Below, piece by piece: positions 25,616 through 32,587 of a stretch of DNA of 64,000 nt (its first letter is position 1; the number at the start of each line of letters is the position of its first letter). Under the pieces are notes generated by a model. It was not told where the DNA came from. It did not search any database and saw only the letters and a list, made by a program, of their open reading frames with translations. Source of the DNA: an uncultured Negativicutes bacterium (GTDB lineage: Bacteria > Bacillota > Negativicutes > Veillonellales > Megasphaeraceae). The position numbers were made by a program, and so were the translations under genes. The DNA lies in NCBI GenBank assembly GCA_900752195.1, contig CAADUJ010000003.1, positions 1 to 64,000 on the forward strand, in the 5' to 3' direction.

Positions 25616-26650
25616 ATGAAGAAAAAATGGAAGACCGTATTGATGTGCTCCTTGGCTGTGACATCACTGTTTGCGTTTACCGGTGTGCCAGCCTATGCAG
25701 CGTATACGCTGAACTCTGAAGTGACGAATCCGACAGACGCGCTGAAGCAAGCCGCTTCCATCGGCGTTCGGGTCTATGAAAACCCGGAAATGGCAAGTGC
25801 TCCTGATAAGGATGCCATCGTCATCCTGAGTTTTGGCACGACCTTTAAGGATTCGCGGGTCAAGACCATCGATGCGACGGTTCAGGAAATCAAGGATGCC
25901 CATCCTGATACGAAGATTGTCGTCGCCTTTACGTCTCATATCATCATCGACCGGATCAAGGCGAACGAAGGCCTTACAATCCCTACGCCGGAAGAAGCAC
26001 TGGATACGCTGAAAAAAGAAGGCTATACGCGCATTGCCATGACGAGTCTCGATGTCATCCCCGGTATGGAATACGAATATGACCGGGCTGTTTTCGATAT
26101 CTATAAGAAGCAGTTCAAGAAGATGACCTTAGGGACGCCTATTCTTTATTGGATGGGACAGGAAAATCAGCGTGATGATTTTACGGAATTCGTACAGTCT
26201 CTTGCGTCCCAATTCCCGAAACAGGGCAAAGACGATGCAATCTTGCTCATGGCCCATGGTACGCCTCATCCGGCAAATGCTTACTACTCCGTACTCCAGA
26301 ACCGCATTGACGAAGCGGGCTTCAAGAACGTTCTCGTCTATTCCGTAGAAGGATGGCCTCATCTTGACACGGTCATTCCTATCCTGAAGAAAAGAGGCAT
26401 CCATCACGTGACGCTCATGCCCATGATGATGGTAGCTGGCGACCATGCCAATAACGACATGGCCGGTGCTGAAGAAGATTCCCATAAGTCTATTCTGGAA
26501 AAGGAAGGCTTTATAGTGGATACCTATATCCATGGACTCGGTGAAAACGAACAAGTCCGCAAGATGTTTGTCGAACGGGCCAACGAAGCCTGGGAAGCTC
26601 TGGAAAAAGATAACGGAGCTCCGGCAAAATCCCATATGATGCGTCATTAA
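25616..26650 (+). CDS. cbiK: sirohydrochlorin cobaltochelatase CbiK, exported form
   Basis: 344 residues. It has a clear signal peptide (MKKKWKTVLMCSLAV..., cleavage probably after VPAYA, residue 28), unlike cytoplasmic CbiK. The chelatase fold follows: DAIVILSFGTTFKDSR, then metal-site residues in LLMAHGTPHPANAYY (His), YSVEGWPHLD (Glu) and MMMVAGDHANNDMAG (His). It inserts cobalt into sirohydrochlorin in anaerobic B12 synthesis. Export suggests a periplasmic role, as described for Desulfovibrio CbiK-P, perhaps in metal or tetrapyrrole capture. The C-terminus ends in HMMRH. Controlled by the B12 riboswitch; no other cob/cbi gene is adjacent. Confidence 0.93.
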   Translation: MKKKWKTVLMCSLAVTSLFAFTGVPAYAAYTLNSEVTNPTDALKQAASIGVRVYENPEMASAPDKDAIVILSFGTTFKDSRVKTIDATVQEIKDAHPDTKIVVAFTSHIIIDRIKANEGLTIPTPEEALDTLKKEGYTRIAMTSLDVIPGMEYEYDRAVFDIYKKQFKKMTLGTPILYWMGQENQRDDFTEFVQSLASQFPKQGKDDAILLMAHGTPHPANAYYSVLQNRIDEAGFKNVLVYSVEGWPHLDTVIPILKKRGIHHVTLMPMMMVAGDHANNDMAGAEEDSHKSILEKEGFIVDTYIHGLGENEQVRKMFVERANEAWEALEKDNGAPAKSHMMRH

Positions 26651-26651
26651 T

Positions 26652-26708
26652 AGCATAAAAAATCATCGCATGAATCAGCTGGACGATCATGCGATGATTT
26701 TTTATGCT
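26652..26708. terminator. bidirectional terminator between cbiK and LysR
   Basis: A perfect 22-base inverted repeat (26652-26673 and 26687-26708; core AAAAAATCATCGCATGA) with A/T runs in both directions. Confidence 0.92.
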
Positions 26709-26740
26709 GTATTTGGAGGATGATAATGAATCGATGAATA

Positions 26741-27655
26741 TTACGTGATGTTTTCACTGTGTTGATATTGTTCCAGTGCTCGGATATACGTTGTTCCCAG
26801 ATCAGATAATGTCTGTCCCGCATTAACGACGTATCCTACGGTCATACGTTCTTTTTCATGTAAAGGGATTCCTTTGATGGCATCTCCCTGCATGTACTTT
26901 GGAAAAATACCTGTAGATATGGAATAGCCGTTGAGACCAATCATCATGTTGATCATGGCTGCTCTGTCACTTACCCGGATTTCTTTATCTACAGGCAGTG
27001 ACGAGTATAGTTCTTCTGAGAAAAAGGAAGATTCATAATTTCCCTGCAGGAATTTTAATCGCGGATATTCAATCAAATCTATCAGTCTGAGCGATGTATG
27101 ATCAGCCAGAGGATGGTTTATATATAAAGCGACGTGGGGTTTCACTGTAAAAAGCGGGCGGAACTCTAAGTGCATATCTTCCAGAGTACGGCGGATGACG
27201 ATTTCATTGGTATTGCTCAGATAGATGATTCCCAGCTCACTGATGTGATTTTTAACATTTTCCAGAATCTGATATGTCTGCGTTTCATTAAGACAGAATT
27301 CATATCGTTCCTGGCCATATTTACGGATCATATCGACGAATGCATTCGTTGCGAATACGTAATGCTGGGTAGATACGCTGAAGTATGTTTTTTGTGGCCT
27401 CATTGTAATGTAAGTATCTTGAAGCACATTCATTTGCTGGATGACCTGCCGTGCGTATCCAATAAATTCCAGGCCTTTTGCTGTTACGGTAATGCCACGG
27501 CTGGTTCTGGTGAAAATAGGAAAATGTATTTCTTTTTCTACTTCTTTTACGGCATTTGAAAGACTGGGCTGGGAAATGAAAAGACGTTTGGATGCTTCTG
27601 TAATGGAACCGGTTTCTGCTATGGAAATAATATAGCGGAGGTTTTGCAGTGTCAT
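26741..27655 (-). CDS. LysR-family transcriptional regulator
   Basis: 304 residues. N-terminal winged helix (MTLQNLRYIISIAETGSI, then EASKRLFISQPSLSNAVKEVE) and a C-terminal effector domain of the periplasmic-binding type. It lies just downstream of the KdgT/RraA/aconitase operon on the same strand, separated by that operon's hairpin and about 140 bases, so it probably has its own message but may control the operon. GGAAGG lies before ATG 27655. Effector unknown. Confidence 0.92.
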   Translation of the reverse strand: MTLQNLRYIISIAETGSITEASKRLFISQPSLSNAVKEVEKEIHFPIFTRTSRGITVTAKGLEFIGYARQVIQQMNVLQDTYITMRPQKTYFSVSTQHYVFATNAFVDMIRKYGQERYEFCLNETQTYQILENVKNHISELGIIYLSNTNEIVIRRTLEDMHLEFRPLFTVKPHVALYINHPLADHTSLRLIDLIEYPRLKFLQGNYESSFFSEELYSSLPVDKEIRVSDRAAMINMMIGLNGYSISTGIFPKYMQGDAIKGIPLHEKERMTVGYVVNAGQTLSDLGTTYIRALEQYQHSENIT

Positions 27656-27684
27656 AGAGGATGCCTTCCTTTTTATATGGACAA

Positions 27685-27712
27685 AAGAGACTGCCTTTGG
27701 AGGCAGCCTCTT
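27685..27712 (-). terminator. terminator of the aconitase-aldolase-permease operon
   Basis: AAGAGACTGCCT (27685-27696) pairs with AGGCAGCCTCTT (27701-27712), with a short T-rich tail on the minus strand. Confidence 0.75.
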
Positions 27713-27797
27713 CAGATTTCAATGTTTTCATTATGCCGTACATAGCATGCGTATATCATTGCTGTTTCTCGTCAGGCATTAGCTTTAACAGTGGCAT

Positions 27798-28790
27798 TTA
27801 CTTGTTTGCAGGTTTTTCTTTTTGTATGCCATAACGGGGAGCTCCCCATTTCTTTAAGGCCCAGGATGATAACATGGGACAGAGAATAGCTGTTACAATA
27901 ACGGCTGCGGCGACTTGCACAGATGCCAGGGCTGCAGCTTCTTCGAGCCCCGGGACAACGCCGGCTACGATAGTCGGTGTCGCTACGGCACTGCCTGCAA
28001 CAGACGCCAGGGATGCACCGGCATAACCAGGGCGGCGGAGAATCAGTTTATCTGCGCCGATGAGAACGATACCGCCGGCTACGAAGGCGATAATGCCGAG
28101 GACGACACCGCTCAGTCCGGCCTGGAACATCATGGAAAGGTTCAAAGAAGAACCTACAGAAATACCAATGAGAGGAATGAGAAGACGGGCACCACCTTTA
28201 AAATAATTGCGGATTCCCGGATACAGATTGCCGAGAACAATACCCAGAATCATGGGGAACAATGTGGCAAAGAGTGCCATGACGGGGATATTCGATGCTC
28301 CGGAAGCGCCGAGGGCCAGCATGGTAAGGAAGGGACCGTCTTTGATGGAAAGGAGGCTGTAGGCCCCGAAATCCTTGTCATCGCCATATTCGCCGACAAT
28401 AGCGAGATAAATAGAACCATTGGAGCTCAGAAGTGCGGTAAATACAGCCAGTGTGGAAATCCCCAGAAAACCGATGGCGCCGAACGTCATGGAAAATAAT
28501 GTGCCTACAGCATAACCGACGGCAAATTTTGCCAGAAGCAGGACACCGCCCCGTTTCAATGCAGCCGGGGCTTCATTGACTTTGAGCTGGGTTCCGGCAA
28601 AGAACAATACTGCTGCTGTCAGAGGAACGACGGCTGATTTTGAGAAAATAGCCGTTGTCAGGCTTCCCATTTTTACAAAATCAGGGAAGAAATAATTGAA
28701 AATAACCGATAAGAACATAGGAATAATCATAGCTGCTGCCGGAATTTTACGGAACATCATGCAGGGAATATCACGCCAGATATGTGTCAT
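27798..28790 (-). CDS. KdgT-family permease (2-keto-3-deoxygluconate permease-like)
   Basis: 330 residues, about ten membrane spans, with the family blocks IPMFLSVIFNYFFPD, LFFAGTQLKVNEAP, ALLSSNGSIYLAIVGEYGD and ASVAGSAVATPTIVAGVVP. KdgT carries 2-keto-3-deoxygluconate with protons. No KDG kinase or KDPG aldolase lies nearby; instead it is last in an operon with an RraA-type aldolase and aconitase-like hydro-lyases. A 4-hydroxy-2-oxo acid, which shares the keto-hydroxy pattern of KDG, is a plausible cargo (inference). GGGAGG lies upstream of ATG 28790. Confidence 0.88.
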   Translation of the reverse strand: MTHIWRDIPCMMFRKIPAAAMIIPMFLSVIFNYFFPDFVKMGSLTTAIFSKSAVVPLTAAVLFFAGTQLKVNEAPAALKRGGVLLLAKFAVGYAVGTLFSMTFGAIGFLGISTLAVFTALLSSNGSIYLAIVGEYGDDKDFGAYSLLSIKDGPFLTMLALGASGASNIPVMALFATLFPMILGIVLGNLYPGIRNYFKGGARLLIPLIGISVGSSLNLSMMFQAGLSGVVLGIIAFVAGGIVLIGADKLILRRPGYAGASLASVAGSAVATPTIVAGVVPGLEEAAALASVQVAAAVIVTAILCPMLSSWALKKWGAPRYGIQKEKPANK

Positions 28791-28807
28791 TTTTTTTCCT
28801 CCCGAAT

Positions 28808-29440
28808 TTATGAAATCGTTTTATATTTTTCATTTATTTTGGATAAATAGGATTGTAATGCTTCCGCATTGGGAATCATTGTTTCTATTTTCCAATGATC
28901 TTTATCTTCTTTTTCCATCGCTTTCTGCAGAACTTGATTTGTTTTTTCTGCAGGGACGGCGACGATGCCATCAGCATCGGCACAGATAATATCTCCAGGC
29001 CGTACAACGACATCGGCGCATACGACGGTTTTCTGGACCTGTCCCAGATAATTGGCAGCCGGTATTTTTGGGACAGCTCCTCTGGCAAATACAGGAAACG
29101 CCCCTTCACTTATGGCCAGGCTGTCACGGACACAGCCGTCGATGACAATGCCTGCAATACCTTGTTTCTGCGCAATTTTAGTGACAATTTCTCCCAGGAA
29201 TGCTACGTCTGTCGTTCCTTGGGCTGCTATGACCAGAACAGAGCCTTCCGGGGCTTCCTGAAGAGCTTTGAAAATGACAGCACAGTCATTTTTTATAATC
29301 TGCACGGTATAAGCCGGACCGGTGACTCTCATTTTCCGGTTCAGCGGTTTAATGGCGGCTTCCATCGTATGAAGGCCCAGCATGGCATCAGATAAGGAAG
29401 TAGAAGAAACTTCTTCCCATTCGGATATATCAAAATTCAT
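28808..29440 (-). CDS. RraA-family protein, HMG/CHA aldolase-like
   Basis: 210 residues of the RraA/MenG fold: STSLSDAMLG, then GPAYTVQI, VLVIAAQGTTDVAFLGEI, GIAGIVIDGCVRD (the Gly-x-x-x-Asp-Gly-x-x-Arg-Asp metal and pyruvate site), FARGAVP, and VVVRPGDIICADADGIVAVP. Members with this intact site include 4-hydroxy-4-methyl-2-oxoglutarate and 4-carboxy-4-hydroxy-2-oxoadipate aldolases, which release pyruvate and can decarboxylate oxaloacetate; RNase-E-inhibitor RraA proteins belong elsewhere. The catabolic neighbours favour an aldolase. AGGAGAG upstream; 11 bases after the large-subunit gene. Confidence 0.82.
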   Translation of the reverse strand: MNFDISEWEEVSSTSLSDAMLGLHTMEAAIKPLNRKMRVTGPAYTVQIIKNDCAVIFKALQEAPEGSVLVIAAQGTTDVAFLGEIVTKIAQKQGIAGIVIDGCVRDSLAISEGAFPVFARGAVPKIPAANYLGQVQKTVVCADVVVRPGDIICADADGIVAVPAEKTNQVLQKAMEKEDKDHWKIETMIPNAEALQSYLSKINEKYKTIS

Positions 29441-29451
29441 AGTATACTCTC

Positions 29452-30705
29452 CTATTTTAAATCTGCAGGATTTGTCAGATAACCTGTTACAGCCGTGGCA
29501 GCTGCCACAGCCGGTGAACTCAGATATGTTTTAGACTTTGGGCTGCCCAGACGGCCCAGGAAATTCCGGTTATTTGTTCCAAGTAATACTTCGTCATCGC
29601 AGAGCAGTCCGCCGCTTCTGCCTTCACAAAGAGAACAATAGGGATGGGTGAACATGGCACCGGCCCGGACCAGGGTTTCTACGTAACCACGGGCGATAGC
29701 CTGTTTAAAAATGGACCGCGATGCTGGTGTGATGAGCAGTTCAATATGAGGGGCAATGTGACGTCCGTCCAGTACGCGGGCGGCAGCCGCCAGATCCTGC
29801 AATCGTCCATTTGTACAGGAGCCGATGAATACTTTATCTACTTTCATTCCTTCCAGTTCGGTCAAAGGTTTGACATTGTCTACGTACGGATGGGCCGCGA
29901 TGTATGGCACCAGTTCTTCTGCCCGGTAGGTCAGGGTCTTTTCGTATACGGCATCATCGTCAAAATGGAGCCATGATACGTCGTCATAATTTACGTGGCT
30001 ATACGCACAGCTTTCTTTCGTCGGTGCAAACAGTCCGACTTTGGCACCGCATTCGACGGCCATGTTGGCAATGGTCAGCCGTTCATCGACGGGCATAGCA
30101 TCGATAGTGGAACCGCAGAATTCCAGGGATTTATAGGTGCCGCCGGCAGCTTTCAGATCACCCAGGACACGCAGGGCGATGTCTTTGGAGCAGACTCCGT
30201 CCGGCAGTGTGCCCTCTATCTGGATTTTAATGGCTGACGGTACGCGGACCCACATTTCTCCCGTACCCAGGACGGCGGCCATTTCCGTATAGCCGATGCC
30301 GGTAGAAAAAGCACTGACACCGCCGTAGGTCGTCGTATGGGAATCGGTGACGAATACAACATCACCGGGCCGGGCGTATCCCAGTTCCGGCATGAGCTGA
30401 TGGCAGATGCCGTCGCCAGCATGGACCTTTCTGGCACCGAATTCTTCGGCGTACTGGTACCCGTGTTTCATATGATCCCCATCGAGGGGCAGGCAGGTTG
30501 GAAGCAGATGGTCGAACATGATGATGACTTTTTCCGGATCCCATGATTTCGTGAATCCCATTTCCTTGAATTTCCGGTATACATTGGTCGTATAGATATC
30601 GTGAAACATGACGCAGTCCGGATGAGTGATGACGATGTCACCGGGTTTGCAGTCAGTTACACCTGTATTATGCATCAGAATTTTTTCTGCTAATGTATGT
30701 CCCAT
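29452..30705 (-). CDS. aconitase-superfamily hydro-lyase, large subunit (LeuC-like)
   Basis: 417 residues. 3-isopropylmalate-dehydratase-type large subunit with VTDSHTTTYGGVSAFSTGIGYTEMAAVLGTG, the first cluster cysteine in FIGSCTNGRLQDL and the pair in PYCSLCEGRSGG, so the [4Fe-4S] ligands are complete. The small subunit is encoded directly upstream. LeuCD, homoaconitase, 2,3-dimethylmalate dehydratase and 2-methylmalate/mesaconate hydratase all have this layout. No leuA or leuB lies nearby and the aldolase/permease context points to catabolism rather than leucine synthesis. AGGAGGGCC precedes ATG 30705. Confidence 0.9.
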   Translation of the reverse strand: MGHTLAEKILMHNTGVTDCKPGDIVITHPDCVMFHDIYTTNVYRKFKEMGFTKSWDPEKVIIMFDHLLPTCLPLDGDHMKHGYQYAEEFGARKVHAGDGICHQLMPELGYARPGDVVFVTDSHTTTYGGVSAFSTGIGYTEMAAVLGTGEMWVRVPSAIKIQIEGTLPDGVCSKDIALRVLGDLKAAGGTYKSLEFCGSTIDAMPVDERLTIANMAVECGAKVGLFAPTKESCAYSHVNYDDVSWLHFDDDAVYEKTLTYRAEELVPYIAAHPYVDNVKPLTELEGMKVDKVFIGSCTNGRLQDLAAAARVLDGRHIAPHIELLITPASRSIFKQAIARGYVETLVRAGAMFTHPYCSLCEGRSGGLLCDDEVLLGTNNRNFLGRLGSPKSKTYLSSPAVAAATAVTGYLTNPADLK

Positions 30706-30715
30706 GATGGCCCTC

Positions 30716-31213
30716 CTATTTCAAACAATGATTGCGTTTCTGCATACTCTTTACGAGTCCCCCATCTTCGATGATCTGGAAGATATTTTCCGGTATCCGG
30801 GGAATGTCATATTCTTTGCCGTTACACCAGATGCAGTGATTGATTTCGACTTCTACTATATCGCCTTCCTGACAATGGTCGGGGAGGTCTTTGGATTCGA
30901 TGAGCAGCAGACCGTTATTGATAGCATTGCGGAAGAAAATACGGGCGAATGATTTGGCGATGATACATTTTATTTTGAGGGCACTCAGTGCTTCCGGTGC
31001 CTGTTCGCGGGAGGAACCGCAGCCGAAATTATTGCCGGCGACGATGATGTCCCCCGGCTGGATAGCCGTAGCCAGTTCCGGCCGCAGTGGTTCAAAGGCG
31101 TGTTTTTTGACTTCGTCCATTGTATCCAGTGTGACCCATTGCGTTGGCATAATGATATCCGTATCAATATCGTCACCGAGTTTCCAGATTTTTCCTTCAA
31201 ATGACTTTTCCAT
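30716..31213 (-). CDS. aconitase-superfamily hydro-lyase, small subunit (LeuD-like)
   Basis: 165 residues, swivel-domain subunit: WKLGDDIDTDIIMPTQW, then FGCGSSREQAPEALSALKIKCIIAKSFARIFFRNAINNG (read as two blocks, GCGSSREQAPEAL and AKSFARIFFRNAINNG) holding the substrate-binding Ser-Arg. GAGGAGGTAAC sits about nine bases before ATG 31213, so this start is preferred over the GTG at 31237, which would translate the ribosome site. It lies between two large-subunit genes and may serve both. Confidence 0.9.
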   Translation of the reverse strand: MEKSFEGKIWKLGDDIDTDIIMPTQWVTLDTMDEVKKHAFEPLRPELATAIQPGDIIVAGNNFGCGSSREQAPEALSALKIKCIIAKSFARIFFRNAINNGLLLIESKDLPDHCQEGDIVEVEINHCIWCNGKEYDIPRIPENIFQIIEDGGLVKSMQKRNHCLK

Positions 31214-31229
31214 AGATATTGTTACCTCC

Positions 31230-32357
31230 TCATTCACTCAATGTTCCCGTAATAGCGCAATGTGCTGCCGTGCAGGGCGATACGAGATAAACGTCTGCGC
31301 TGGTGTCGCCGCAACAGCCGGGATGATGATAAGAGCCGGTTGAAACGAGGACTTCTCCGGCGTCCAGTATGCCCTGTGCTTTTCCCCAGCAGACGCTGCA
31401 TCCCTGATTCATGACGACAGCCCCGCAGTCCAGAAAAATATCAATGAGTCCTTCCCGCAATGCCTGCAGGTATATGGAGCTGGTAGCAGGAGTTACGACC
31501 AAACGGAGACGGTAGGCGATGTGCTTCCCTTTAAGAATCGCAGCAGCAGCCCGCAAATCTTCCAGTTTACCACCACGGCATCCGCCGATAAAGACTTCAT
31601 TTACGTGGATGTCGTGCAAAGCACCCAGATATTCTGTCTGATTAGATGTTCCCGGAAGGACAACCAGTGGCTGGGTGGCAGATATATCGAATCTCGTATT
31701 ACAGGAGATTGTTTCTTCAGTAAACAAGGCACTGCAGGCACCGTATTGCTGTGCGAAATGACAGAGGTCATACCGCTGGTCTGTCGTAAGGCCGGTTTCA
31801 TCTTTAAAGACAATCAGTGTATGATCATCGATTTTATTGCTGTATTCTTTCTGTATTGCCAGAGCAACGTCCTGAATGGATACATAGTTTGGCATAGTTC
31901 CTGTCAGGGAAATCGTGAGGACAGCCGGATGCGACAGTGTTACTTTGTCATTTTTTATGGTTTCCCATAATTCATCTTCTGTCATCTGTATTCCCAGTGC
32001 ACCAGCAGCACCGAGACCTGCCATATGATATCCTGTGCCAGCGATTATGTCATTATGCTTCACATATGATTCGAGGAGACGGATATATCCGACGCCCTGA
32101 CACTTTTCTACAGTAATGTTTCTGTCTAATGCCCAAGTGAGGAGGCGGCGTTGTTTTTTTCCGACAGCAATGCTACTGTTTGGCGTGTCATGATCAATGC
32201 AGACAATCAGTTTATTTTTGGACGGAATATCCAGATTTTCTAATTTTTCCAACATGGCATCCGAAATCGTGTCGGTCAGCATAATATAATCAGGCACAAG
32301 AGAACAGGTAGTCTGTTGCGTTTCTGAAAATTGCTGTACTAGCGTTTGCTTCATCAT
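31230..32357 (-). CDS. divergent second aconitase-superfamily large subunit
   Basis: 375 residues, about 40 shorter than its neighbour and clearly diverged. It keeps the cluster cysteines in FIGGCRGGKLEDLRAA and GCSVCWGKAQG, and the IVCIDHDTPNSS block matching MFDHLLP of the partner, but the active-site TDSHTTTYGGVSAF stretch has become AGTGYHMAGLGAAGAL. In the partner that stretch holds substrate-binding residues, so substrate or activity has probably changed. First gene of the operon; the small subunit starts 17 bases after its stop. AAAAGGAGTTAAC precedes tandem ATGs at 32357. It could be a paralogous hydratase with another substrate or a regulatory paralogue. Confidence 0.78.
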   Translation of the reverse strand: MMKQTLVQQFSETQQTTCSLVPDYIMLTDTISDAMLEKLENLDIPSKNKLIVCIDHDTPNSSIAVGKKQRRLLTWALDRNITVEKCQGVGYIRLLESYVKHNDIIAGTGYHMAGLGAAGALGIQMTEDELWETIKNDKVTLSHPAVLTISLTGTMPNYVSIQDVALAIQKEYSNKIDDHTLIVFKDETGLTTDQRYDLCHFAQQYGACSALFTEETISCNTRFDISATQPLVVLPGTSNQTEYLGALHDIHVNEVFIGGCRGGKLEDLRAAAAILKGKHIAYRLRLVVTPATSSIYLQALREGLIDIFLDCGAVVMNQGCSVCWGKAQGILDAGEVLVSTGSYHHPGCCGDTSADVYLVSPCTAAHCAITGTLSE

Positions 32358-32373
32358 ATGTTAACTCCTTTTC

Positions 32374-32396
32374 TGTACGTAATTTTTGTACGTAAT
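32374..32396 (-). promoter_or_regulatory. direct-repeat operator in the aconitase operon leader
   Basis: Two perfect copies of TGTACGTAAT (32374-32383 and 32387-32396), period 13 bases, lie immediately downstream of the predicted transcription start of the operon. Binding here would block transcription; the regulator is not identified (LysR or the PrpR-like protein are candidates). Confidence 0.6.
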
Positions 32397-32409
32397 AGCT
32401 TATGATTTG

Positions 32410-32438
32410 ATTATACGGTGTCTTCTTTTTTCTGCCAA
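32410..32438 (-). promoter_or_regulatory. sigma-70 type promoter of the aconitase operon
   Basis: On the minus strand TTGGCA (32438-32433), 17 bases, TATAAT (32415-32410). No -24/-12 (TGGCAC...TTGC) sigma-54 promoter is seen. Confidence 0.75.
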
Positions 32439-32453
32439 CTTGATGACAAAACA

Positions 32454-32509
32454 TGGTATAATAAGCATATATTGTTTCAAAAATTGGTATATTTTATATA
32501 ATGAAACAA
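32454..32509 (+). promoter_or_regulatory. promoter and inverted-repeat operator of the PrpR-like gene
   Basis: Extended -10 TGGTATAAT at 32454-32462. Just downstream TTGTTTCA (32472-32479) and TGAAACAA (32502-32509) form 8-base inverted arms with centres 30 bases apart, suited to a dimer bound over three helix turns. Likely autoregulation or joint control of both divergent units. Confidence 0.6.
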
Positions 32510-32546
32510 AAAAGCGACGATTTATGGCTCTGACGGAGTTAGTTCC

Positions 32547-32569
32547 GGGAAAAATCCCAGATTTTTTTT
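32547..32569 (+). terminator. weak terminator-like hairpin in the regulator leader
   Basis: GGGA-AAAA-TCCC (32547-32558) followed by TTTTTTTT (32562-32569), 18 bases before the start codon. The stem is short, so it may only attenuate. Confidence 0.35.
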
Positions 32570-32587
32570 GTAAAAAGGATGGATACT

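Noticed and set aside
27915..28499. 194-codon open frame on +, opposite the KdgT-like permease
   Set aside because: Antisense to a clear membrane protein; no start signal.
29452..31213. leuCD of leucine biosynthesis
   Set aside because: No leuA or leuB nearby, and the operon partners (aldolase, KdgT permease, second large subunit) point to catabolism; not excluded without biochemistry.
32403..32450. Sigma-54 (-24/-12) promoter for the aconitase operon
   Set aside because: TTGGCA is present but no TTGC follows at the right distance; a sigma-70 type -10 at 17-base spacing fits better.
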